The notes beneath the pieces are model-generated. The model saw only the letters and a list, made by a program, of their open reading frames with translations, was not told the DNA's origin and searched no databases. DNA of 15,275 nucleotides from NCBI GenBank assembly GCA_900543175.1, contig UQQO01000043.1, forward strand, positions 1 through 15,275. The letters run 5' to 3'. Source of the stretch: an uncultured Fusobacterium sp. (GTDB taxonomy: Bacteria > Fusobacteriota > Fusobacteriia > Fusobacteriales > Fusobacteriaceae). Made by a program: the position numbers and the translations under genes. Below are positions 1 through 7,038 of this stretch, one piece after another. The first letter of the stretch is position 1. Each line of letters begins with the position of its first letter.

Positions 1-65
1 ACGGACAGAATATCCAGTGGATAAAAAATGCTTTTGATTACTGCGGATAAAAAAGGAGAGATTTT

Positions 66-764
66 ATGAAAAAATTAATTTTAAGTCTATTTTTATTGAT
101 ATTTTCATTAACTTTTAGTGAGTTAAAAAAAGATCAATATACAGTAACAAAAGAAAACACTACTTTAAGATTAGGAGAAGGTTTATTTTACGTTAAGGAT
201 CATGTTTTAATAGAAGATTATTACACATCAACTCTACTATTTATAGATTTAGAAAGTGATGTGAATTTATATTTAGATTTAAGATATTATCCTAAAAAAA
301 ACTTATCAACTCTTATAATTGATGATTTTTATACTTCTAATGAATCAATATATCAAAGCTTTACACGTGATTTGACTAAAATTAATAATATTGTATTTTC
401 TAATAAAGAGGACTCAATCAATTTAAAAGTTAAAAATGAATTAAACTCTCTTAATAAATATGAGATTGAATTAACAAGTAACGATTTAAAAAAAATCTAT
501 AAAATTTTATCAGCAAATAAATTTCTAATAACAAGAGTTTATTTTTCAGGAAAATATTTTGATTTTGACAAAAACGAAGGTTCTTATGAAGTAGATAATA
601 AATATCAAAAAAACTTTCTTAAAGAATTTGTTGAAGTTCCTTTAAAAAGAAAAATATATGATTTAAATTTGAGTAATAAAACTGAAATTGATCCTAAAGT
701 CTTAGAAGAGGAACAAAAAAAATTACTTGAAGAAATAATGAATAAAAGTTCAAAAGGTAACTAA
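66..764 (+). CDS. Secreted protein of unknown function, possible prophage cargo gene
   Basis: I do not recognise the family of this 232-residue protein. Residues 1-18 look like a cleavable signal peptide: two lysines, a hydrophobic core (LILSLFLLIFSLTF), and a likely cut after Ser18. There is no cysteine, so it is not a lipoprotein. The mature part is rich in Asp, Lys, Asn and Tyr with alternating beta-like stretches, and residues 208-228 form a charged helix. AAGGAG sits about 8 bases before the ATG, which supports this start. It is the only plus-strand gene and ends 3 bases from the tape-measure stop, so it is not part of the late operon. A separately transcribed cargo gene, or host DNA beside a broken prophage, are both possible. 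No promoter is clear in the 65 bases upstream. Confidence 0.85.
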   Translation: MKKLILSLFLLIFSLTFSELKKDQYTVTKENTTLRLGEGLFYVKDHVLIEDYYTSTLLFIDLESDVNLYLDLRYYPKKNLSTLIIDDFYTSNESIYQSFTRDLTKINNIVFSNKEDSINLKVKNELNSLNKYEIELTSNDLKKIYKILSANKFLITRVYFSGKYFDFDKNEGSYEVDNKYQKNFLKEFVEVPLKRKIYDLNLSNKTEIDPKVLEEEQKKLLEEIMNKSSKGN

Positions 765-779
765 ATGTTACCTTTTTTT
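752..779 (+). terminator. Shared intrinsic terminator between convergent genes
   Basis: The arms are AAAAGGTAAC (752-761) and GTTACCTTTT (767-776), with a 5-base loop and a T run of 7 at 773-779. The plus-strand stop codon is in the loop (762-764) and the tape-measure stop (768-770) is in the 3' arm. The T run favours the plus strand; on the minus strand only four Ts follow, so termination there should be weaker. Confidence 0.85.
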
Positions 780-3392
780 CTTTCCAACCAAAGTAACGTT
801 ATACCCATCTTTCAACTCTTTCTCTATATCTTTAATTAATAATTTTGTTAATGCAGAATTTGAAACATCAACATATACAATTCCTTCACTTTCTTTATTA
901 GCACTTTCTATTCGATCATCTATATTTTTATCAAAATTATTAGTTGTTTTATCTGAAGTTTTTTCTTCCTCTGAACTAGCACTATATAAAGCACTAGCTC
1001 CAAGCCCCATAGCCGCTGCGAAAGCAAAGTTTTTAGCTGCTGAAGCAAATTCGGGAGGAGCTAAGGCTGCTGTTGCTGGATTCGCTGCAAATGATATTCC
1101 TTTTACTACATCAGCTCCACCTCTGATTAAAGCTTCTTGACCATTCATTATCATAACTTCCGCTAATTGCATAGCAGCAAACTTTTTAAAATCATCAAGA
1201 GATTTAATTTGCCCTTTAGCTAACATTTCATATGTTTGAAGTAAAGTATCCTTTGATTTTTTTTGTATATCATTTATAAGATTTGAAGTCATTTCAGTTA
1301 AACCAATTCTTTGTTTATCTTGAATTTTCTCTCTTTTCAGTGCATTTTCTTCAATCTTTTGTAGTGTATCAACTGCTTGTTGCTTATAATCTTCACTACT
1401 GTTATAGAAATCTAATCTATTTTGTAGTTCTTCTGCCTCTCTCTCCAACCTAGCTAATTCAAGTTCTTTCATACGTTGCTCTTTAAACTCTTCTATTTGA
1501 GTTTCAGTTAATGATCCGTTCTCTCTCATCTCTGCCAGTTGAGTTAAGAACTCCCACTCATTTGCTAATAGCTCTGCTTGATACTCTTTCCTTTTCTCAG
1601 CCTCTGCTTGTAAGAATAAATCTTCTCTATTCTCAGCATTCAAAGTAGTATTTTGAGTTATTTGGAGTTCCACTTCTATAACTTTCTTTTTGAACTCATT
1701 AGCTTTCTCAAGTTCTCCAAGTTTTCTATAAAACTCTTCCATTTCTCTATAAAGCGAGGCATTAGATGTTCTTTGTTGTTGTAGCAACTCTTGATCTTTA
1801 AGTTTTACATTTCTATCATACTCATCTTTAGAAATAATACCCATGTTTAAGAGATTTTGTTGTTGTTTCATATAATCTCTTCTTTGAGTTAAATAATTAA
1901 TTTCAACTTTATTGAGATTATTTTTATGTTGCTTTTCCTTAGCCTCAATAGCTTTTGCTTTATCTTCAACTGCTTTTATTGCAGCTTCTTTAGCTTTTTG
2001 TGCTGCCTCTTCTTCTACTTTTCTAGCTTTCTCTTCTTCAATTTCTTTTTGTCTAGCTTTATCAGCAGCCATTTTATCCTCAACAATTTTAATTTGCTTG
2101 TTGAGTTTTTCAATTTCTTTAGCTTTTTGATTTATTTGAGTAATAGCGGTTGGACTAACTTTTGCAGTTTTTAAAAGTTCCCTTTGCTCAGCTTCTAACT
2201 GTGCAACTCTAGCTTTATTCTTGTTATAGTCTTCAAATGCACTATTATCACCATCTACTGCTTTTCTAACAGTTTTTAGAGTAATGTAAATAGGTTTTTC
2301 TAACCAAGTTACTAAGCTTCTCCACTTAGAATCCATCGCATTACATAGCTTGTCCCACTCACTTTTGATATTAGCTGTTGCTATCTCATAAGCTGTATTT
2401 AACTCTCCTGATTTATTTTTCATATCATTTAGCTTTTCACTAAACTTCTGAGCATTTAACCCTGTTAAGTTAAGAGCAGCACTTCCAGCCTCAACACTTC
2501 CGAACAAGTCTACTATTGACTTATTAGTACTCTTAGCATGTTGCTCCATTAAATTTAAAGCTCCTTGGAGATCTCCACCGTTAGCGATGAAGTCTCTAAA
2601 ACTTTGACCTGCTATTTTAGTAAAGACATCAGCAGCCTTTTGACCTTCTTTCGAAAGTTCTGACAACATAGTCTTTAGCATAGTAGTAGACTTAGCAGTA
2701 CTATTTCCGTTTTGAGTCATTTGAGCTAATGCAGCCCCTACATCGTTAAGAGCTATATTAAGAGGAGCAGCTATTGAAGTTACATCAGATAAATATGATC
2801 CTAGCTCTCCAACTGTTGTTACCCCTTTATTCTGTACTGTCAATAACCAGTCTGCTATATCTGCCGCCTCTGTAGCAGTCATCTTATAAGCATTCATTAT
2901 AGATGATATAGTCTGTATTGAAGTTTCAGTAGTTGTTAATCCTGCCTGTGCAGTTTTGGTTGCCACCTCTAAGAAATTAACTAAATCCTCTTTAGCAACT
3001 CCACTTGATAAAGCTTGATAAGCTCCATTTGCTATATCTTCCTTAGCTTGTCCTGTTCTGATTGACAAGTTAATGAACTCATCAGCAAACTTATTAAGTT
3101 CCTCCCTAGAGCCTTTTAGCAGTGTATTTACAGTTGATAACTGTTTTTGAAATGCAATCATATCTTGAATAGCTAATCTAGTTTTATTAGCAAAATAAAC
3201 AGCTGCTGCCGCAAGAGAAAACTTTGATTTAATAGCTTTCCCTATAAAACTACTCATACTATCAAAACTTTTATTTATTTTCCCAGTGCTTTCAGAGGTT
3301 TTGCCCTCCATTTCTTCAAGTCCATCAGTATAATTTTTAGTTGTCAGTTTAGCTATATACTGCAAAACATATTCATTTGAATAAGGTATCAT
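768..3392 (-). CDS. Phage tail tape measure protein
   Basis: This 874-residue protein sets tail length and is packed inside the tail tube. Residues about 70-360 carry the TP901-type tape-measure core, with the motifs LINLSIRTGQAKEDIANGAYQALSSG (in parts), TTVGELGSYL and AALAQMTQNGNSTAKS. Residues about 395-720 are a long Glu/Lys/Ala-rich coiled coil. Residues about 755-805 are Ala/Gly-rich and hydrophobic, as expected of a segment that enters the membrane at DNA delivery. The start is firm: AAGGAGG lies in the last codons of the chaperone gene and the ATG overlaps its stop as TAATG. At about 1.5 angstrom per residue the tail would be near 130 nm, which is an inference. No tail-tip gene follows on this strand inside the window, which is unusual. 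Confidence 0.95.
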   Translation of the reverse strand: MIPYSNEYVLQYIAKLTTKNYTDGLEEMEGKTSESTGKINKSFDSMSSFIGKAIKSKFSLAAAAVYFANKTRLAIQDMIAFQKQLSTVNTLLKGSREELNKFADEFINLSIRTGQAKEDIANGAYQALSSGVAKEDLVNFLEVATKTAQAGLTTTETSIQTISSIMNAYKMTATEAADIADWLLTVQNKGVTTVGELGSYLSDVTSIAAPLNIALNDVGAALAQMTQNGNSTAKSTTMLKTMLSELSKEGQKAADVFTKIAGQSFRDFIANGGDLQGALNLMEQHAKSTNKSIVDLFGSVEAGSAALNLTGLNAQKFSEKLNDMKNKSGELNTAYEIATANIKSEWDKLCNAMDSKWRSLVTWLEKPIYITLKTVRKAVDGDNSAFEDYNKNKARVAQLEAEQRELLKTAKVSPTAITQINQKAKEIEKLNKQIKIVEDKMAADKARQKEIEEEKARKVEEEAAQKAKEAAIKAVEDKAKAIEAKEKQHKNNLNKVEINYLTQRRDYMKQQQNLLNMGIISKDEYDRNVKLKDQELLQQQRTSNASLYREMEEFYRKLGELEKANEFKKKVIEVELQITQNTTLNAENREDLFLQAEAEKRKEYQAELLANEWEFLTQLAEMRENGSLTETQIEEFKEQRMKELELARLEREAEELQNRLDFYNSSEDYKQQAVDTLQKIEENALKREKIQDKQRIGLTEMTSNLINDIQKKSKDTLLQTYEMLAKGQIKSLDDFKKFAAMQLAEVMIMNGQEALIRGGADVVKGISFAANPATAALAPPEFASAAKNFAFAAAMGLGASALYSASSEEEKTSDKTTNNFDKNIDDRIESANKESEGIVYVDVSNSALTKLLIKDIEKELKDGYNVTLVGKKKR

Positions 3393-4024
3393 TATTTTCC
3401 TCCTTCCAGCATCGCTTTTAATTTCATCAATCCGCTCATATCTTGACCTTGAACTACTTTTACACCTTTTTTGAATGATGAACTATATTTCTCAAGAGTC
3501 TTTTTATAATTGATATTTCCCTCTTTCGATTTTAAGTGTAAGTGATTATCTACTATCTCAGCTAATCTTAAACTCTGTTCTCCTATTAATGCTTCTATAC
3601 CGTTTAAAGCATTAAAGAAGATGTTAGCATTAGTATTTAAAGCTTCTTCAATAGTTGAATTAGTATAGTGACAGTATTTAACTATTAAGTAGTCAAAATT
3701 GATACTAACTTCGCTATTATCATCACTTCCTCCAGCATTTTCTACCTCATCATCATCTTTTTTATTAGCTAATATAGTTAAACATTGAGTTAAGACATCA
3801 AATAGCTCTATATTACCTAGCATTTCAGTATCTAAAGAAGGTAACATGATGTTTATTACTTGATTACAAGTTTCTCTATAGTCAGTATTTATCTTCTCAA
3901 AATCTATTGTATTTATCTTTATCCACTCTCTAAGTGTGAGAGTTTTAACTTCATAATCTACAAACCTAACAGTTATAAAGTTTCTCTTTTCAAGATAGTT
4001 TTCTAAATTAGTGAATTTAATCAT
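3392..4024 (-). CDS. Tail assembly chaperone, one-piece form
   Basis: This 210-residue protein lies exactly between tail tube and tape measure, where tailed phages encode the chaperone that coats the tape measure before the tube polymerises (lambda gpG/gpGT). It has two parts. Residues 1-87 form a first domain containing VRFVDYEVKTLTLREW. After an acidic linker (about 88-105, KKDDDEVENAGGSDDN), residues 106-170 form a second domain containing DYLIVKYCHYTNSTIEEALN. In lambda the two parts are joined by a programmed -1 frameshift; here they are already in one frame. An A6 run lies at the junction (see separate entry). GGAGG precedes the ATG. The role is inferred from position and architecture. 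Confidence 0.8.
   Translation of the reverse strand: MIKFTNLENYLEKRNFITVRFVDYEVKTLTLREWIKINTIDFEKINTDYRETCNQVINIMLPSLDTEMLGNIELFDVLTQCLTILANKKDDDEVENAGGSDDNSEVSINFDYLIVKYCHYTNSTIEEALNTNANIFFNALNGIEALIGEQSLRLAEIVDNHLHLKSKEGNINYKKTLEKYSSSFKKGVKVVQGQDMSGLMKLKAMLEGGK
3758..3763 (-). promoter_or_regulatory. A6 run at chaperone domain junction, possible slippage site
   Basis: On the coding strand the codons for Lys88-Lys89 are AAA AAA, preceded by T and followed by GATGATGAT. A -1 shift reads AGA then TGA; a +1 shift reads ATG ATG ATG AGG then TAG. Either slip would release a first-domain protein of about 90-93 residues. A6 runs are common in AT-rich DNA, so the evidence is position and nearby stops only. 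Confidence 0.3.
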
Positions 4025-4052
4025 TGCTATCCTCCTTATTTAACATTCAGCG

Positions 4053-4076
4053 ATACCCCTCAATTGTGAGGGATAT
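4053..4076 (-). other. Hairpin after the tail-tube gene
   Basis: The arms are ATACCCCTCA (4053-4062) and TGAGGGATAT (4067-4076) around a 4-base loop. On the transcribed minus strand the single mismatch becomes a G-U pair, giving a 10-bp stem. It starts 14 bases after the tail-tube stop and has no T run, so it looks like an mRNA-stabilising or processing element rather than a full terminator. Confidence 0.6.
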
Positions 4077-4090
4077 ATCAAAATATTAAA

Positions 4091-4621
4091 TTACTCATTT
4101 TTGGTATATGTACCTATTGTGAATAATTTTCTATATGTAGGTGATTCTGGGTTTTCATCAGCTGCAAATTCAAAAGTTAAATCACATTTAGCTTGTCCAT
4201 CAACTTTAAATGAAAAGTTTGTATCTGCTTTTACAAATACTTTAGGTCCTGTGATGTCATAATCTTTAGAAGCTCCTGCCGAGATTGGATGTATTTCTAA
4301 TTTACCTTCATACATTTCTTTCCCACTAGTAGAAAAAGCATAACCTGTTTTACCCTTCTCATACACATTTGTAAGTGCTGATAGTATCTCAAGATCTGCC
4401 CATATAGAACATTTTAGAGTAGTTTCTCCTGGTAATGTTCTACTTTTATAAGGTCCAGTCAATTGATCTACTTCATATTTATAAGTCTCTGTTGTACATG
4501 TAAATACACAATCTGAATCTTTAGCAGTAAGAGCAATAATAACTGGTGTAGATGTATCTTTTGGTGTAAATTTAAGTTCACATTCTCCTAATGGGAACTC
4601 TTTTTTTTCTAAAACTGCCAT
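4091..4621 (-). CDS. Probable major tail tube protein
   Basis: This 176-residue, beta-rich, hydrophilic protein lies two genes before the tape measure and directly before the chaperone, the usual place of the tail tube subunit. It starts with FPLGECELKF, has a middle section with Gly-Pro turns (TGPYKSRTLPGETTL), and ends in strands such as FEFAADENPESPTYRKLFTIG. No tail sheath gene lies beside it, which suggests a non-contractile tail. GGAGG lies 6 bases before the ATG. A GC-rich hairpin directly after its stop suggests high expression. The family is inferred from position and fold-like composition rather than from a diagnostic motif. It resembles the gene upstream (4642-5229), which could be the true tube with this one as a variant. 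Confidence 0.65.
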   Translation of the reverse strand: MAVLEKKEFPLGECELKFTPKDTSTPVIIALTAKDSDCVFTCTTETYKYEVDQLTGPYKSRTLPGETTLKCSIWADLEILSALTNVYEKGKTGYAFSTSGKEMYEGKLEIHPISAGASKDYDITGPKVFVKADTNFSFKVDGQAKCDLTFEFAADENPESPTYRKLFTIGTYTKNE

Positions 4622-4641
4622 TTTAACCTCCTATTACTTTT

Positions 4642-5229
4642 TTAATTTGATACTTCAATAAGATGTCCATTTACTATTTTAAAATCTGATTCTCCTGTAA
4701 TTTGTCTATGAATTAATCTCTTGTTTTTTATCATTAGATTTGGCATAGTTTCGTGACTTGGAGCATAAAGTATCAAATTATTATTTTTTATTAGTATAGA
4801 AACATTTGTTCCAAATAGAATTTCTATATCTTTTTTATCTCCATTGCTTAAAGCAACTGCTTTTACTTTTATTTTATTAGTCTTGTTACCTTTGAAAGCA
4901 AAAAAAGGTTCTGCTATTAATTTAACTTTATACATAAAAATAACAGCTGAATTGTCTAAGGTTATTATTCTTAACTCTCCTTCTTTAGTCAAACTTGAAA
5001 AAGTTCTATCAATTCTCAAGTTATTCAAAGTCTCTTCACTAAGTGATAAAGTTGTTTTAAATGTAATTTCCTTACACAATTCAATAATCTCTTTTATCTC
5101 AAGGCTTTCATCAGTTTTTATATCTTCAGTTTTTACTTTTATTTCCAATGATGTATCTTCTTCTTTTAAAGTAACTCCTAAATTCACATCATTGAAATAA
5201 ACATAACAAGGTCCTAGTGGTAAGTACAC
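4642..5229 (-). CDS. Tail-tube-like structural protein
   Basis: This 195-residue protein begins LPLGPCYVYFNDVNLG, a glycine-proline start like those of many tail tube and tube-like structural proteins. It matches the PLG-x-C opening of the next gene (4091-4621). The rest is a series of short strands ending with AVALSNGDKKDIEILFG, then a tail of about 60 residues (LIKNNNLILYAPSHETMPN and on) that the neighbour lacks. The start is GTG; the ribosome binding site AGGTAGGTGAT overlaps the stop of the gene before it. It could be a second tube subunit, a tail terminator or a tube-fold minor protein. The assignment is by position and resemblance only. Confidence 0.55.
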   Translation of the reverse strand: MYLPLGPCYVYFNDVNLGVTLKEEDTSLEIKVKTEDIKTDESLEIKEIIELCKEITFKTTLSLSEETLNNLRIDRTFSSLTKEGELRIITLDNSAVIFMYKVKLIAEPFFAFKGNKTNKIKVKAVALSNGDKKDIEILFGTNVSILIKNNNLILYAPSHETMPNLMIKNKRLIHRQITGESDFKIVNGHLIEVSN

Positions 5230-5240
5230 AACACTATCAC

Positions 5241-5624
5241 CTACCTTATGAATAAATTTCTTGTTTTTTTAGTTTCGTCAGTGCTTATGCCTTCTTCTAA
5301 TTGAGCCTCTCTGATTGATTTAAGTGTAGCTCTAAAATCAATCATCATATTAATTCCAAGGTCTATAAAATCTACATGAGCTATATGTTCATACATTTTA
5401 GACAGAACATAGTTTTTACATAGAGAAGAAATAACATAAGCTCCATTTTCAGTTGATTCTAGCTTTTTTAAATTAATAGATGCTTCAATTATTCCAACTG
5501 CTGCCCTCTCAAGATCTCTAATTTGCTTTAGAAGCTCATCATCATTGAGTCCACTAAAATGTTTTAGAGTATTCTCAGTGCTTTTAGGCATCAAGACACC
5601 TTTTATATATATTCCTTCTTCCAT
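5241..5624 (-). CDS. Unknown protein in head-tail connector position
   Basis: I do not recognise this 127-residue protein. It looks mainly alpha-helical: residues about 20-50 (LKHFSGLNDDELLKQIRDLERA) and 60-110 carry amphipathic heptad-like patterns, and the C-terminus is basic. It has no signal peptide or membrane segment. It lies between the major capsid gene and the tail-tube-like genes, where phages usually encode connector or tail-completion proteins, so such a role is the simplest guess. AGGAGG precedes the chosen ATG by only 4 bases. A second in-frame ATG at residue 12 has a weaker site (AAAGG), so the first start is preferred. Confidence 0.6.
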   Translation of the reverse strand: MEEGIYIKGVLMPKSTENTLKHFSGLNDDELLKQIRDLERAAVGIIEASINLKKLESTENGAYVISSLCKNYVLSKMYEHIAHVDFIDLGINMMIDFRATLKSIREAQLEEGISTDETKKTRNLFIR

Positions 5625-5637
5625 TATCCCTCCTAGC

Positions 5638-5672
5638 TAGAGAAAAGGGGCATATACCCCTTGTACTCTCTA
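5638..5672 (-). other. Hairpin overlapping the capsid gene stop
   Basis: The inner arms are AAGGGG (5645-5650) and CCCCTT (5657-5662) around a 6-base loop. The outer arms are TAGAGA (5638-5643) and TCTCTA (5667-5672), which include the capsid stop codon (5670-5672). On the minus strand the inner stem is followed by TTTTCTCT. It could act as a partial terminator or a 3'-end stabiliser for the decoration-capsid message. Confidence 0.6.
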
Positions 5673-6647
5673 AGAAATAGTAACTTTGTATCTCTTGAAT
5701 TTATTTACATTTAGAAGAAGAGGCATAGGAGCTGATTTACCCCAAAGTCCAGAACTTCCTGTCATTGCCTCAACTCTTAAATCTCCTGCTATTACTTTAG
5801 CTTTCACAAGTTTAGATGCATTAGTTTTAACATCTCCGTATTGAAGACATCCGTATCCTACTGCAAGGTTTGAAGGAGTTGATAAAATGATTAAATCTTT
5901 AGTTTCAATTAATACATTATCTACACCTTTAGCATCTACTAACAGATCTATTCTTTGACCTGAAACTTCTAAGTAAGGAGCTGCTCCATACACAAATCTA
6001 ACATTGTTAATATTTTGTCTTGTATCATTAGCCTCATTTTTTAGTGCATTGAACACTGTAAGTCCTACCTCAACCTTTGGAAATTCTCCGTGTTTAGTTT
6101 GATAGTCTAAACATAGTTTTAATATTTCATCTGAATATTTAGTTTTAGTATTCCAGTTAAGCGGATCCTCGCTAGTAACTCCCACATTTAATACTTTTCC
6201 GTCTTTATCAGTGTAAGTACCTTTTAAGTAAACTTGAGCACATTGTTTCTCGAATCTATTCTCAATAGATGCAGCTATTAATCTTGTTGCTTTAGCTTCT
6301 AATTGCTCTATAGATGAGATTTCAGCACCTGTTTTAGTAACAGTAGGCATTCCAGCTTGTACTGTGATTAAATCAGTAGGAGAGTAAGGATATTGTCCCC
6401 CGATGATGTCTGGTTCGAATTCAATAACTTCATATCCGTCTTTCCCTAAGATTGGTAAAATTTCAGTTCTTCCTACTATTCCAGCAGTAACAAAGAAGTC
6501 GTTCATATCTTCAATTCTAATTCTTTCAGTAGGAGAAAGATATTCATTCCCACTTGCAGTAAATTTAGAAGAATAATTTTTTGGAATAGTTAGTTTCTTA
6601 GCCATTTCAGCTATAAGGTTTATTAAATAAATCATTCTTTTATCCAT
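5670..6647 (-). CDS. Major capsid protein, lambda gpE-like
   Basis: This 325-residue protein is the likely HK97-fold shell subunit, close in length to lambda gpE (341 residues). Supporting features are an N-terminal helical stretch, then ERIRIEDMNDFFVTAGIVGR and the strand-turn section VIEFEPDIIGGQYPYSPTD. A central helix (SSIEQLEAKATRLIAASIEN) follows, then FVYGAAPYLEVSGQRIDLLVD and a beta-rich C-terminus. It directly follows a gpD-like decoration gene, the lambda D-E order. AAGGAGG lies 10 bases before the chosen ATG. Further ATGs at residues 5 and 15 have no better site. The assignment rests on context, length and motif-like resemblance. Confidence 0.8.
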   Translation of the reverse strand: MDKRMIYLINLIAEMAKKLTIPKNYSSKFTASGNEYLSPTERIRIEDMNDFFVTAGIVGRTEILPILGKDGYEVIEFEPDIIGGQYPYSPTDLITVQAGMPTVTKTGAEISSIEQLEAKATRLIAASIENRFEKQCAQVYLKGTYTDKDGKVLNVGVTSEDPLNWNTKTKYSDEILKLCLDYQTKHGEFPKVEVGLTVFNALKNEANDTRQNINNVRFVYGAAPYLEVSGQRIDLLVDAKGVDNVLIETKDLIILSTPSNLAVGYGCLQYGDVKTNASKLVKAKVIAGDLRVEAMTGSSGLWGKSAPMPLLLNVNKFKRYKVTIS

Positions 6648-6652
6648 AATGT

Positions 6653-7021
6653 TTAAGCCTCCTTAGTTCCTTTAATTTCTTCTGTTAAAATAATACCTGC
6701 TAATTTAAGTGCAGATATAGCAGTATGATCATCTGTCCATGTTATTCCATGTATTGACTCTTTAGCAACTATTGCTTGTGTTGTAATTGCTCCTATTTCT
6801 TTAGCTTCAAATGTTCTATCTTCTCCAGTATAAAGTCCTGCAATTACCCCTTTATTTTCATCTCCTGCTACATAAACATAAAACAATCCATCAGTTTTAT
6901 TTTGAGCGACAGGTTGCAGATATTTAACTTCCCCTGCTCCCATTGGTACTCTCATATCAGCTTCTATTCTCTTTATTCCAATTTTATTAGCATCTACTGA
7001 TTTTCTTTCAAATGCTCCCAT
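6653..7021 (-). CDS. Head decoration protein, lambda gpD-like
   Basis: This 122-residue protein probably binds the outside of the expanded capsid and stabilises it, as lambda gpD (110 residues) does. The beta-rich middle (VKYLQPVAQNKTDGLFYVYV, then GVIAGLYTGEDRTF) and the C-terminal ALKLAGIILTEEI resemble the family, whose members end with a similar Leu-Ala-Gly-Ile-Leu stretch. It lies between the protease/scaffold and the capsid gene, as in lambda. Its stop is 5 bases before the capsid ATG, so the two are probably translated from one message. GGAGG precedes the ATG. Confidence 0.75.
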   Translation of the reverse strand: MGAFERKSVDANKIGIKRIEADMRVPMGAGEVKYLQPVAQNKTDGLFYVYVAGDENKGVIAGLYTGEDRTFEAKEIGAITTQAIVAKESIHGITWTDDHTAISALKLAGIILTEEIKGTKEA

Positions 7022-7038
7022 TTATATTCCTCCTTTAA

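Noticed and set aside
19..54. Direct repeat GGATAAAAAA at 19 and 45
   Set aside because: A 10-base A-rich repeat at the window edge is expected by chance in such DNA; no attachment-site evidence.
1912..2174. Plus-strand open frames opposite the tape measure coiled coil
   Set aside because: They are mirror products of repeated Glu/Lys/Ala codons, have no ribosome binding site, and overlap a well-supported gene. The same holds for the open frames at 4844-5200, 6776-7000, 10711-11114, 11405-11617 and 12379-12615.
3392..3475. A second A6 run (Phe-Lys-Lys codons) near the chaperone 3' end whose -1 frame is open into the tape measure
   Set aside because: The tape measure has its own strong ribosome binding site and TAATG coupling, and CAAAAAA is a poor slippery heptamer, so a fusion is unlikely.
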